This document shows positions 47,801-61,505 of a stretch of DNA of 64,000 nucleotides, in pieces (the stretch's first letter is position 1; the number at the start of each line of letters is the position of its first letter). The stretch spans positions 285,984,238 to 286,048,237 of the forward strand of contig CM051460.1 in NCBI GenBank assembly GCA_028095005.1, read 5' to 3'. Source of the stretch: Rhynchospora pubera (lineage: Eukaryota; Streptophyta; Magnoliopsida; Poales; Cyperaceae). The notes below the pieces were generated by a model. It was not told the origin of the DNA, searched no databases, and saw only the letters and a program-made list of their open reading frames with translations. The position numbers and the translations under genes were made by a program.

Positions 47801-50503
47801 ATAGATTATTGTGATCAAATGACTTTGAAAAATTCCAGAAACGATTGAAATGCTCAAATAATGCTCAGAATTGAATTCTTTGCACTATATATCCGTAATT
47901 ACCATGTATAATCCAATCTTTTTGAATAAATGACATATGAATCATATTCTAGACTATACGAAGAATGTAATTGTAGATTATTTTGATCAAATGACTTAGA
48001 ATGAATGCAGAAACGATTGAAATTCTCAAATGATGCTCAGAATTGCATCATTAGCATTTTATATGCGTAATTACCATGTATAATCCAATATTTTTGAATA
48101 AATAACATAGGAATAATATTCTAGACAATATAATGAGTGTAAATGTTGATTACTGTGCTCAAATGATTTAGAATGAATCCAGAAACTATTGCAATGCACA
48201 AATAAATCTCAGAATTGCATTATTTAAAGTTTATATGCGTAATTACCATGTATAATCCAATCTTTTTGAATAAATAACTTAGGAATAATATTCTAGACAA
48301 TATAATGAGTGTAAATGTAGATTATTGTGATCAAATGAATTAGAATGAATGCAAAACAATCGAAATGCTCAAATGATTCGCAGAATTGTATTATTTGCAA
48401 TTTATATGTGAAATTAACATGTATGATACAATATTTTTGAATAAATAGCGTATAAAACATATTTTAAAGAATATAACGAGCATAAATGTTGATTATTGCA
48501 ATCAAATGACTTAGAATGAATTCATAAATGATTGAAATGCTCAAATGATGCTCAGAATTGGATTATTTGCACTTTATATTACGTAATTACCATGTATAAT
48601 CCAATATTTTTAAATAAATAACATATGAATTTAATTCTAGACAATATAAAGCATTCGAATATTGGTCATAGTGATCAAATGACTTAGAATAAATATAGAA
48701 ATGATTCAAATACTCAAATGATGCTGAAAATTGCTTTATTTGCAATTTATATGCGTAATTACCATGTATAATATAATCTCTTTGAATAAATATTGTACGT
48801 ATCATATTCTAGACAATATAAAGAGTTCAAATGTAGATTATTGTGATCAAATGACTTAGAATGAATCCAGAAACGATTGAAATGCCCAAATGATTCTTAG
48901 AATTGCATTATTTGCAATTTATGTGCTAAATACCATGTATAATCCAATCTTTTTTAATAAATTACATATGAATCATATTCTAGACAATATAAAGAGTTTA
49001 ACATTAGATTATTGTGATCAAATGGTTTAGAATAAATCCAGAAACGATTGAAATACTCAAGTGATCCTCAGAATTCCCTTTTTTTTGCACTTTATATGCG
49101 TAATTTCCATGTATGATCCAATATTTTGAAATAAATAAAACATGAATCATATTCTAAACAAAATAAAGTGTTCAAATATAGGTTATAGTGATCAAATGAC
49201 TTAGAATAAATGCAGAAACGATTGAAATGCTCAAATGATGCTCAGAATTACACTATTTCAAATTTATATGCATAATCACCATGTTTAATACATTCTTTTT
49301 GAATAAATATCGTACGAATCATATTTTAGACGATATAAAGAGTTTAAATATTGATTATTGTTATCAAAGACTTAGAATGTATCCAGAAAGGATTGAAATG
49401 CTCAAATGATGCTCAGAATTGTATTATTTGCACTTTATATGCGTAATTACCATGTATAATTCAATTTAATTGAATAAATAGCATAGGAATAATATTCTAC
49501 ACAAAATAATGAGTGTCAATGTAGATAACTGTGCTCAAATGATTGAAAATGAATCCAAAAACTATTGTAATTCTCAAATAAAGATCAGAATTGTATTATT
49601 TGCACTTTATATGCGTAAATACCATGTATAATCCGATTTTTTTAAATAAATAACGTAGGAATAATATTCAAGAGAAAATAATGACTGTAAATGTAGATTG
49701 TTGTGATCAAATGACTTAGAAGGAATGCAGAAACGATCAAAATTTTCAAATGATTCCGAAAATTGCATTATTTGCAATTTATATGTGTAATTAACATGCA
49801 TAATCCTATATTTTTCAATAAATAACATATGAATCATATTATAAAAATTATAATTTGTATAAGTGTAGATTATTGTGATCAAATGATTTAGAAAGAATAA
49901 AAAAACTATTGAAATGCTCTGAATTGCATAATTTGCACTTTATATATGTAATTACCAAGTATAATCCAATATTTTGATATAAATAACATATGAATTTTAT
50001 TCTAGGCAATATAAAGTGCTCAAATGTTGGTCATAGTGATAAAATGACTTAGAATAAATACAGATACAATTCAAATACTCCAATGATGGTCAGAACAGTA
50101 TTATTTGCACTTTATATGTGTAATTACCATGTATAATGCAATCCTTTTGAATAAATAACAAATGAATCACATTCTAGAATATATAAAGAGTATAAATCTA
50201 GATTATTGTGATCAAATAACATATAATGAATCCAGAAACGATTAAAATGCTCAATAAATGCTCAGAATTGCATTATTTGCAATTTACATGCGTAATTACC
50301 AAGTATAATCTGATCTTTTTGAATAAATAATGTAGAAATTATATTCTAGACAACATAATGAGTGTAAATATAGATTATTGTGGTCAAATGATATATAATG
50401 AATTTAAAAACGATTGAAATGCTCAAAATAAAACTCAGAATTGCATTATTTGCAATTTATATGCGTAATTACCATGTATAATCCAATCTTTTGAATTAAT
50501 AAC
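44825..50503. repeat. Satellite array, about 172-bp monomer, left block
   Basis: Consensus landmarks in order: AGAATGAATCCAGAAACGAT, TGAAATGCTCAAATGATGCT, CAGAATTGCATTATTTGCAC, TTTATATGCGTAATTACCAT, GTATAATCCAATCTTTTTGA, ATAAATAACATATGAATCAT, ATTCTAGACAATATAAAGAG, then GTAGATTATTGTGATCAAAT and GACTT. A representative unit is 172 bp; the first monomers from 44825 are shorter (about 165) and more diverged, as expected at an array edge. About 33 copies. Small open frames are accidental. It has no interspersed unique spacers. Confidence 0.97.
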
Positions 50504-53500
50504 TGTTTGACCCTAAATTTTGATGCCAATTGATAGATTTTAATAATTCCACAAATACCGAATAAATCAAATAAACCTTCGACCAACCACGAAAAATACC
50601 AAACAAGATAAAAAAATTTCACAAAAATACTCAAAAATTTCCCAAGATTTATAGGAAATTATGGAGGCATCAAAACCCCAAAACCATCAACTAAAACCTC
50701 CAATTTTTCATAAAACCCCCTAGAAGTCCACAAAATAAATAAAATAAATAGGAGGGTGAGTTTGAAAAATAAATGATACCAGTGGGTTCTCTATATTTTT
50801 TTGAGATTCCAAATGAAATTTGAGGTGAAAAAGACAAGAGGAAGGGGTCCAAATAATTTATTTTGGATCAGCAGCCTCAAAAATACAATTAAAGGTGAAT
50901 AAATGGAGATGTGCAGCTCAAAGAAAATGGAGAGGAGAGTAAGCACGGGATTTGAAATCCCTTCCTGTAGAACATCTTGGGTAGACCTGGTGTATGAACC
51001 GAAAGGCCATTCCTATGTTTTCTTTGCGTTGGTCTACCGAAAAACAGGAGCACGAACAAAATGCTGGAGGAGCCTTCTCTCCCAACTGCTTCTGTTAAAA
51101 AGAAAAGATCGAAGAACAGAAAGAAAGGGGGGAGAAATTGGGGAGAGAAATCGAAGGAAAAATCAAGAGAAAGAATCGGAGAAGAGAAGGAACCAAGAAG
51201 CAAGACAGAGGCGATCGGACGATTCTCCAGTGAAGATCGAAGCTAGAGAGAGAAAGAGAGATAGGTTAGCTAGTTGTAAAGGTGAGAGAGAGAAAATCGA
51301 GTGTTGTTTAGGCGATTAGAAGGAAAGATAAAGCAATTGTGCGCTAATTTGATGCAAAAAGGTAAAATCTGTTGTATCCTGATGGTGATGGTGCAATGAA
51401 TTGATTGATTTTGTGTTTGATTTTATAATTTCTTGCCTTTCTGGATCCGATCCTCTTTCTAACGGAATTGTGATGGTTACTGATTAAATTGTGCTTTGCT
51501 TTCTTGATTCTCGTGCATAGATTCGTAGTTTAAATAGGGAATTGACCTGATTGATAATAAAATTTAGAATTGCATAAAGAATTTGAATCAATTGTGACAC
51601 TTGACTATAACCTTGATTTGATCTGTCCTTGTCAGAATGGCAAACAATTTTTTTTTGTTTGAATCTTATGCGCCAGCTTTAATCTTGAATGATCTGAGTC
51701 AATGATCAAGCAAGATCTTGACTGTTACCATCGAGTAACCAAATATGACACTGGAAGTTCGTTTCTTTGATAAGTTATTTGAAATTGCATGTGAATTAAG
51801 TGCGAAATTCTCTATTGGTTCAAATGTGATCCTAAATCAGTTAAATTAGCTCTTTCTTGATAAATATAATTTCGTGAGATGCCATAGCCTTGTTGTTCCT
51901 GCTGATTTCTGCTCAAGTTTAATTAGGTTTAGATGAAATTTACATGAAAATGTGTTTGTTTATTGGTAAAAGGATTTGTATGACCAGTCAGTGTTGAAGT
52001 ACCAATTCAGCAATGTTCATTGAATCTCATGATAATCTATCCTCTTTTTCTCCTCCTCACATTACAAGATAGAATGCCATTCTATCTTTCCTTGCTATCA
52101 ACCATCAAGGTCTGACTGAGACGCCGTCTCATATAGTCAGATTTTGATGAGGATTAAAATTAAAATTAATACAAAAACAAGGGGAGGTGCTGCCAAATTT
52201 TCTTCAGGGATTATGCACGGGAATAAGTCAGTTTCTTAAGGTTTATTGTATAAAAATACAGAATCTTATATCCTAATGCTATTTCCTTTCTTTAAATAAT
52301 GTAATATGAAGTGACCATCTTGTACAGTTTATATGAAGTATTACTTGTCAATAGCCTGTTTGTGACTTAGAATGAACAAATATACAGGACAGTGACATTT
52401 CAATGGGATTCTGCATAGTATAGAAATTTATATAGATTGAGTGTTTAAATGTTAGGCTTTTGCATTGAGTTAACACCTCTTTTACCTTTCTGAGCACTAG
52501 TAAAAAAGAAATATATGAAAGAAATACTTTTCCCTAATACTTATTGACCCTCATATGCTTAGGCCCCGTGTGATTTAGAATATAATGTTAATTAGAATGT
52601 CAGGTCTTAAAGTTAGAATATACTTTATTATTTTATTTATTTTTTTTTATATAGCACCTTCATGAAAGCAAGGACTGTTATGCATAAAAATGATATTTTA
52701 GAACCAAGAATATGTTCTTAAAGGCCTAGATATTTGATGTACATAGGCCAACACTTAGGAGAATGATAATTATATAAATTGCAATAAGTTTAGAGATAAT
52801 AAGACTATTCTGTCTCCTTGGCGAAAATGATGAAATTGAGGACCTTTGTATAAAATTACCTCAATAATAGCATGGACAGCTGTAGCATGATGTATGTAAC
52901 TGTATAAAGTCAATTTTCCCATTTTAGAAAGTTCATTAGCAAATAAAACAGCAAATGAGATTGTGTTCTAGGGGCATTTCTGGAAACCCCTAAGAAATTC
53001 CTTTCTGGCTTATGTGTTGATTTTACTAAAGGCACAATTGAATAACATTGTTGAATATGAAACTTGTATAACAGAATCAATGTCACACACCAATGAACCA
53101 GCATTACAAATAGTAAATTTCTTAATTTCTTTGCTAATAAACTAACTTGTTTCCTTCCTTCTTATGTCAGGTACTTGCAAAGAGTGAAGATTCTCATTTT
53201 GTTGTATGTAAATGGCAGAACTTGTGTAATAAAATTTGACAATGAAACAAGTTTGTAAATTTTTTAAACTAGTTTAGGCTTGAGCTTTTCTCCTCTTAAG
53301 TTGTACATGCCAAGTTGGACATAAATTTTGTGATCCAGAGGTGATATAAATGTGTGCACAAATGTTTAATATTTATCCATGTTTACCAATGTAAAATTGA
53401 TGTGCAAGATATGCCGAGTCCAAATAATGTAGTCTTAGATGCATGCAGTTATCATCCATGTGCAAATTGTGATGTGTTAAAATGTTCAAATGCCAAGGTC

Positions 53501-54724
53501 TTAGTCTGATAATTGAGTAACGTTGCCATATAGTTGTACACATATAGGAAAGAAATAACTTAATTAAAGTGGTACACATGTTCTCTGTACCGATATCCAA
53601 GAAGTCCCACTGACACCAATTCAATTTAACCACTAACCTAAATAATCCACCTCAGGTCGTCTCTGTACCGACCTTTGCCTGTACCAATCCCTTTATTTTA
53701 CAGGCTTCATTATGCTAACATCATGTAAATCCATAGCCCCAATCATTTCCTGTACCAGTACTTAGCTCCACTCAATCGTACATATTAAGTCTCCATCTGT
53801 GGACAAGAAAAATATGCATGTAAACAATAACCTTTTTACTGGTACCGAAATTTGTCCCTAATGTCACACTAATATTCAATTCCTATACCGGCCCAACAAT
53901 AACCTTGAACCTGTACCCAACATATTCCACTAGGTACCAAAGCCCATCCCACATACTGTACAAATACCAAAGTCCTATGCTGATGCCATATGATTTATTA
54001 TAAACGCTGAAACTTTCTTACTTAACTCAGTTCCATATAACCCCATAGTTCCTTCACTGGTACCAATGTCAAAACCAACATTTGCCTTTTCCCTTGACAC
54101 CTAAGTTTACTCCTTACGCCAATATCAAGTGAAATTCACTGACCCCTTAAATGCTAGTTTAAAAATCCAAAAATCCCAAAATCTAAAACCCAAAAGCCAA
54201 AGCCTTGAAACCCCAACCCAAAAGTCCGAAACCCTAAAGTCCAAACTCAAAAGCTAGAAGTCCTGAAATCGAAACCAAACCTCCACATGAAAACATAAAC
54301 CAAATTCTCCCTAAATAAAATTAAATTGAGTTAAAATTATGAGGGTTCTCAATTAAGTCCCGTCAATTAGGTCTGGTACCATCAATTGAGTGTGGTTTAA
54401 GTTAAAAGAGTAAACCCCACATAAATGCAAAATCATTTTAGAGACGATTTCCTTAGCCTATTGCATATAATTCTTTAGATTCCTTAATCAGAGGTTCTCG
54501 TGAGCGATCACGAGGTAATTAACAATAGGGGCTTGCGCCTATTGGAAAGAAAGGACCCGCAAAATTAATAAATCCTTTTAAGAAGCGACTCTGTTTTGGT
54601 TCTCTTGTTGTCAAGAGAGGCTCATACAGAGATCGAACCTTAAGGGGGGTGAATCTAAGGCGTTTTCCTTTTTCTCGAGGGAACCCGTTCCATCCTTTGA
54701 GAGAACGACGAAAAAGCCCATACA
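50504..54724. mobile_element. 4221-bp TG...CA insertion in the satellite, candidate solo LTR
   Basis: Starts TGTTTGACCCTAAATTTTG and ends AAAAAGCCCATACA, flanked by a perfect 5-bp duplication ATAAC (50499-50503 and 54725-54729), the footprint of an LTR element. No internal direct terminal repeat and no gag-pol are seen, so a very long solo LTR (Ogre/Tat-type LTRs reach this size) is the best reading. A purine-rich transcribed-looking stretch with a donor-like GTGAGAGAG lies at 51060-51300; 53570-54080 is rich in GTACC words; 54160-54290 is A/C-rich. Satellite copies at 55400-55430 and 57765-57795 keep the uninterrupted site. Confidence 0.8.
50889..51319. other. Open frames in the purine-rich part of the 4.2-kb element
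   Basis: Both strands are open here (138 codons plus, 104 codons minus). The plus frame is dominated by Arg, Lys and Glu from GA-rich DNA, which points to composition. No conserved domain. More likely the leader (R-U5 type) of an LTR transcript than a protein gene. Confidence 0.3.
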
Positions 54725-57700
54725 ATAACATAGTAATAATATTCTATACAATAAAAAGAGTGTAAATGTAGATTATTGTTATCAAATGATTTAGAATGAA
54801 TGCAGAAACGATCGAAATGTTCAAATGATGCTTAGAATTTAATTATTTGCACTTTATATGTGCAATTCACATGTATAATCCATTATTTTTTAATAAATAA
54901 CACATAAATCATATTCTAAACAATATAAATAGTATAAATGTAGATTATTCTAATCAAATGACATAGAATGAATCCACAAACCATTAAATTGATTAAATGA
55001 TGCTCAGAATTGCGTTATTTGTACTTTATATGCGTAATTACCATGTATAATGCAATCCTTTTGATTAAATAACAAATGAATCACATTCTAGACAATATAA
55101 AGATTATAAATCTAGATTATTGTGATCAAATAAGATATAATGAATCCAGAAACGATTAAAATGCTCAATAAATGCTCAGAATTGCATTATTTTCAATTTA
55201 CATGCGTAATTACCAAGTATAATCTGATCTTTTTGAATAAATAACGTAGAAATAATATTCTAGACAACATAATGAGTGTAAATACAGATTATTGTGGTCA
55301 AATGATATATAATGAATTCAAAAACGATTGAAATGCTCAAAATAAAACTCAGAATTGCATTATTTGCAATTTATATGCGTAATTACCATGTATAATCCAA
55401 TCTTTTGAATTAATAACATAGTAATAATACTCTATAGAATGAATCCACAAACCATTAAATTGATTAAATGATGCTCAGAATTGCGTTATTTGCACTTTAT
55501 AAAAGTAATTACCATGTATAATCAAATATTTGATATAAATAACTTAAGAATCATATTCTATAAAATATAAAGAATTTAAATGGAGATTATTGAGATCAAA
55601 TGACTTCGAATGAGTTCAGAAACGTTGAAAATACAAAATGATGCTCAAAATTGCATTAATTACATACTATATGCGTAATTGCCATGTATAATTCAATCAT
55701 TTTGAATAAATTACATATGAATCATATTTTCGACAATATTAACAGTATCAAATTAGATTGGTTTGAACAAATGACCTAGAATAAAACTAGAAATGATTGA
55801 AATGCACAAATGATGCTCAGAATTGCATTATTTGCAATTTACATACGTAATGACCGTGTATAATCAAATATTTTGATGTAAATAATTTAAGAATCATATT
55901 CTATACAATATAAAGAGTTTAAATGTAGATTATTGTGATCAAATTACTTAGATTGAGTTCAAAAACGTTTGAAATGCACAAATGACGCTCAGAATTGCAT
56001 TATTTGCATTTTATATGCATAATTTCCAAGTATAATCCAATCTTTATGAATAAATAACAAATGAATCACATTCTAGACAATACAAAGAGTATCAAAGTAG
56101 ATTATTGTGATCAAATGACTTAGAATGAATCCAGAAACGATTGAAATGCTCAAATGATACTCTGATTTGCATTATTTGCATTTTATATATGTAATTACCA
56201 TGTATAAAATGCAATATTTTGATATAAATAACTTATGAATCATATTCTGTGCAATATAAAGCATTTAAATATAGATTATTATGATCAAATGACTTAGAAT
56301 TAGTTCTTAAAAGTTTGAAATGCACAAATGATGCTCAGAATTGCATTATTTGCATTTTATATACTTAATTACCATGTATAATCCAATCTTTTTGAATAAA
56401 TAACATATGAATCATATTCTAGACAATATAAAGAGTATAAAAGGAGATTGTTGAGATCCAATGACTTAGAATGAATCCAGAAACGATTTAAATGATGAAA
56501 TGATGCTCTGAATTGCATTATTTGCACTTTATATACGTAATTACCATGTATAATCCACTATTTTGATATAAATATCATATGAATCATATTATATACAATA
56601 TAAAGTGTATAAATGTAGATTATTGTGATCAAATGACTTAGAATGTGTTCAGAAATGTTTGAAATGCACAAATGATGCTCAAATTGCTTTAGTTGTATTT
56701 TATAAGTGTAATTACAATGTATAATCCAATCTTTTTGAATAAATAACAAATGAATAATATTCTAGACAATACAAAGAGTATCAAAGTGGATTCTTGTGGT
56801 CAAATGACTTAGAATGAATCCTGAAACGATTGAAATGCTCAAATAATGCTCTGAATTGAATTATTTGCATGCTATATACGTAATTACCATGTATTATCCA
56901 ATATTTTGATATAAATAACATATGAGTCATATTCTGGACAATATAAAGTTTTTAAATATAGATTATTATGATCAAATGACTTGGAATGAGTTCTGAAAAC
57001 TTTGAAACTCACAAATAATTTTCAGACTTGCGTTATTTGCATTTTATATGCGTGATTACCATGCATAATCCATTATTTTTGTATAAATAATATATGAATC
57101 ATATTCTAGACAATATAAAGAGTATAAAAATAGATTGTTGTAATCAAATGACTTAGAATGAATCCAGAAACAATTTAAATGCTAAAATGATTCTCTAAAT
57201 TGCATTATTGCACTTTATATATGTAATTACCAAGTATAATCCAATATTTTGATATAAATAACATATGAATTTTATTCTAGACAATATAAAGTGTTCAAAT
57301 GTTGGTCATAGTGATAAAATGACTTAGAATAAATACAGATACAATTCAAATACTCCAATGATGGTCAGAACTGTATTATTTGCACTTTATATGCGTAATT
57401 ACCATGTATAATGCAATCTTTTTGAATAAATAACAAATGAATCACATTCTAGACAATATAAAGAGTATAAATCTAAATTATTGTGATCAAATAAGATATA
57501 ATGAATCCAGAATCGATTAAAATGCTCAATAAATGCTCAGAATTGCATTATTTGCAATTTACATGCGTAATTACCAAGTATAATCCGATCTTTTTTAATA
57601 AATAACGTAGAAATTATATTCTAGACAACATAATGAGTGTAAATATAGATTATTGTGGTCAAATGATATATAATGAATTCAAAAACGATTGAAATGCTCA

Positions 57701-59286
57701 AAATAAAACTCAGAATTGCATTATTTGCAATTTATATGCGTAATTACAATGTATAATCCAATCTTTTGAATTAATAACATAGTAATAATATTCTATACAA
57801 TAAAAAGAGTGTAAATGTAGATTATTGTTATCAAATGATTTAGAATGAATGCAGAAACGATCGAAATGTTCAAAGGATGCTTAGAATTTAATTATTTGCA
57901 ATTTATATGTGCAATTCACATGTATAATCCATTATTTTTTAATAAATAACACATAAATCATATTCTAAACAATATAAATAGTATAAATGTAGATTATTCT
58001 AATCAAATGACATAGAATGAATCCACAAACCATTAAATTGATTAAATGATGCTCAGAATTGCGTTATTTGCACTTTATAAAAGTAATTACCATGTATAAT
58101 CAAATATTTGATATAAATAACTTAAGAATAATATTCTATAAAATATAAAGAATTTAGATGGAGATTATTGAGATCAAATGACTTAGAATGAGTTCAGAAA
58201 CGTTGAAAATACAAAAAGATGCTCAAAATTGCATTAATTACATATTATATGCGTAATTACCATGTATAATCCACTATTTTGATATAAATAACATATGAAT
58301 TATATTTAATACAATATAAAAAGTTTAAATGTATATTATTGTGATCAAAGACTTAGAATGAGTTCAGAAACGTTTGAAATGCACAAATGATGCTCAGAAT
58401 TGCATTATTTGCATTCTATATGCGTAATTACCATTTATAATCCAATCTTTTTGAATAAACAACATATAAATCACGTTCTAGACAATACAAAGAGTGTCAA
58501 TGTAGATTCTTGTGATCAAATGACTTAGACTGAATCCAGAAACGATTTAAATGCTAAAATGATGATCTGAATTGCATTATTTCCACTTTGTATGTAATTA
58601 CCATGTATAATCCACTATTTTGATATAAATAACATATGAATTATATTTAATACAATATAAAAAGTTTAAATGTAGATTATTGTGATCAAAGACTTAGAAT
58701 GAGTTCAGAAACGTTTGAAATGCACAAATGATGCTCAGAATTACATTATTTGCATTTTATATGCGTAATTACCATTTATAATCCAATCTTTTTGAATAAA
58801 TAACATATGAATCATGTTCTAGACAATACAAAGAGTGTCAAAGTAGATTCTTGTGATCAAATGACTTAGAATGAATCCAGAAACGAATGAAATGCTCAAA
58901 TGATGCTCTGAATTGCATTATTTGCACTTTATATATGTAATTACCACGTATAATCCAATATTTTGATTTAAATAACATATGAATCATATTCTGCGCAATA
59001 TAAAGAGTTTAAATGTCGATTATTATGATCAAATAACTTAGAATGAGTTCTGAAAAGTTTGAAATGCACAAATTATTCTCAGAATTGTATTATTTGCATA
59101 TTATATGCGTAATTACCATGTATAATCAAATCTTTTTGAATAAATAACATATGAATCATATTCTGGACAATATAAAGAGTATAAAAGTAGATTGTTGTGA
59201 TCAAATGACTTAGAATGAATCCAGAAACGATTTAAATGCTCAAATGATGCTCTGAATTTCATTATTTTCACTTTATATATGTAATT
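54725..59286. repeat. Satellite array, middle block, with higher-order duplications
   Basis: Same monomer as the left block, about 26 copies. Multi-monomer segments repeat: about 57238-58075 corresponds to 49963-50503 joined to 54730-55024; 55021-55430 corresponds to 57361-57780 and to 50103-50503; 55436-55680 corresponds to 58014-58257; 58255-58430 is repeated at 58605-58785. This shows local amplification by unequal exchange or conversion. Confidence 0.95.
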
Positions 59287-59500
59287 GTAAATAGTACAAC
59301 AGTTCAAAAATGACATGTTTTAAAAAATTCGAAAAGAAATAGTAATAAAATCTAAAAAATTGTAAATTTTGGTTTGGTTTGAGATTTCAATATGTAGATT
59401 AGATTGGTTAAATTAGATTATTCAATTTACAAAAATATTCCCGAAAAAGTCCATGCTGCACGGAATGCCCTATGCACTATGGTGCATATTAAACTTTCTC
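59287..59500. mobile_element. Truncated foldback element in the satellite
   Basis: Contains GACATGTTTTAAAAAATTCG, AAATTGTAAATTTTGGTTTG, GAGATTTCAATATGTAGATT and the right end GTGCATATTAAACTTTCTC, all shared with the right half of 60322-60680. The left half is missing; satellite sequence resumes directly on both sides. Confidence 0.8.
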
Positions 59501-60878
59501 TAGAATTAATGCAGAAACGATCAAAATGCTCAAATGATGCTCAGAATTGAATTATTTGCACTTTATATTCGTAATTACCTAATATAATACAATCTTTTAG
59601 AATAAATAACATATGGATAATATTATTGATAATATAAAGAGTACAAATGTAGATTATTGTGATCAAATTACTTAGAATGAATCCAAAAACGATTGAAATG
59701 CTCAGATGATGCTTAGAATTGCATTATTTGCACTTTATATGCGTAATTCCAGGTATAATTCAATCTTTTCGAATAAATGATATATGAATCATATTCTAGA
59801 CATTATAAAGAGTCTAAATATAGATTATTGTGATCAAATGAATTAGAATGAATCCAGAAACGATTGAAAAGCTCAAATCAGAATTGCATTATTTGCACTT
59901 TATATATGTAATGACCATGTATAATCCAATCTTTTTCAATAAATAACTTCTGAATCATATTGTAGACAATATAAAGTGTTCAAATATAGATTATAGTGAT
60001 CAAATGACTTAGAATATGAATCAAATGATGAAATGCTCAAATGATGCTCAGAATTGCTTTATTTGCAATTTATGTGCGTAATTACTATGTATAATCCAAT
60101 TTTTATAAATAAATAGAATATGAATCATATTCTAGACAATATAATGAGATTAAATATATATTATTGTGACAAAATTATTTAGAATGAATCCAAAAACAAT
60201 TGAAATGTTCAAATGATGCTCAGAATTGCTTTATTTGCACTTTATATGCGTAATTACCATGTATAATGGATTAACATATGAATCATATTCTAGAAAATGT
60301 AAAGAGTTTATATATAGATTATGAGAAAGTTTAATATGCACCTTAGTGTAAAAGGCTTTCTATGAACCGCGAATTTTTTCGGAGATATTTTTGTAAATTG
60401 GCAAATCTAATTTGAGATTTTATTACTATTTTTTTTCAAATTTTTTAAAACATGCCATTTTTGGAATTTCATACTATTTATGACAATCCAAAAAAGGCAT
60501 GTTTTAAAAAATTCGAAAAAAATAGTAATACCAAAAAATTGTAAATTTTGGTTTGCTATGAGATTTCAATATGTATATTAGATTGGTTAAATTAGATTTG
60601 CCAATTTATAAAAAGACCTCAGAAAAAATCCGCGGTGCATAGAAAGTCCTATGCGCTATAGTACATATTAAACTTTCTCATAAATTATTGTAATCAAATG
60701 ACTTAGAATGAATCCATAAACGATTGAAATTGTCAAATGATGCTCAGAATATCATTATTTGCGCATTATATATGTAATTACTATGTATAATCTATAATCT
60801 AATATTTTGAAATAAATAACATGTGAATAATATTCTAGACAATATAAAGTGTTCAAATGTAGATTACAGTAAATGCGG
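59501..60878. repeat. Satellite array, right block
   Basis: About 5-6 monomers, broken by the foldback element at 60322-60680 and ended by the LTR retrotransposon at 60879. The last monomer stops after GTAGATTACAGTAAATGCGG. Confidence 0.92.
60322..60680. mobile_element. Foldback element, TGAGAAAGTTTAATATG ends
   Basis: 359 bp, ends TGAGAAAGTTTAATATGCAC and GTACATATTAAACTTTCTCA. Arms share TTTGTAAATTGGCAAATCTA and GGCATGTTTTAAAAAATTCG or their complements. Flanks TAGATTA and TAAATTA differ at one base, so the target duplication is about 7-8 bp and imperfect. A truncated copy is at 59287-59500 and a decayed one near 32495-32700. Confidence 0.8.
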
Positions 60879-61505
60879 TGACGTAGTCAATATTTATTGT
60901 TATTTGGACCGTACTTAGCACTTAAAATAGACTCAAACCAATAAATTATTTGATAAATTGCTATGTTTTTCCAGGATTTGGTTCTGCCGTCGTTTCTTCT
61001 CTTCTATGTACAGGTTTTTGATGATTTCTGGTGACTTTGGAGCGTATAGATGGATTCCCGACGTATTACGCACGCTAGATGACTCATTCCTAGCATTGGA
61101 GGCTTTATTCTCTCTTCTGGTCGACCCAAACAGATTTATGTTCGAATTGACCAGAGGGTTAACTGTAGTTAAATTGAGAAATTAAAATGCGAAAGTATTT
61201 TGAGTTTCTAATTTAACAGCCAAACATAGATGAAATCCAATTCTTAAGGCGCCTTAAATTCTGTTAAGACTCCAAAAAGACTTTACTTTAATATTTACTT
61301 TAGTTTGTTTGAACATTTTATTCCAAGCCCAAAAATAACCAAAAACATTTACAATTTAAGCACTATTTAATTACTCAAAATCCATAAAATATTTTCTTCT
61401 AGATTTTAAGAAAAGACAAGTCCGGTATTCATAAATCCGTCCCTTGGGTTCGACCCTAAAGCTATATTCTGAACGATTAGTGAGGTTAGCTATATTCAAA
61501 GGGAT

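Noticed and set aside
48587..59316. Several minus-strand ORFs of 60-90 codons with similar protein sequences (IYSKSFDH-type)
   Set aside because: They recur because the satellite monomer recurs; AT-rich, no start context, no domains.
44825..60878. CRISPR-like array of regular repeats
   Set aside because: Repeats are head-to-tail 172-bp monomers without unique spacers in eukaryotic DNA; it is a satellite.
60958..61185. 75-codon ORF in the 5' LTR
   Set aside because: Lies in the LTR/leader of the retrotransposon, with no domain and no conservation that I can recognise.
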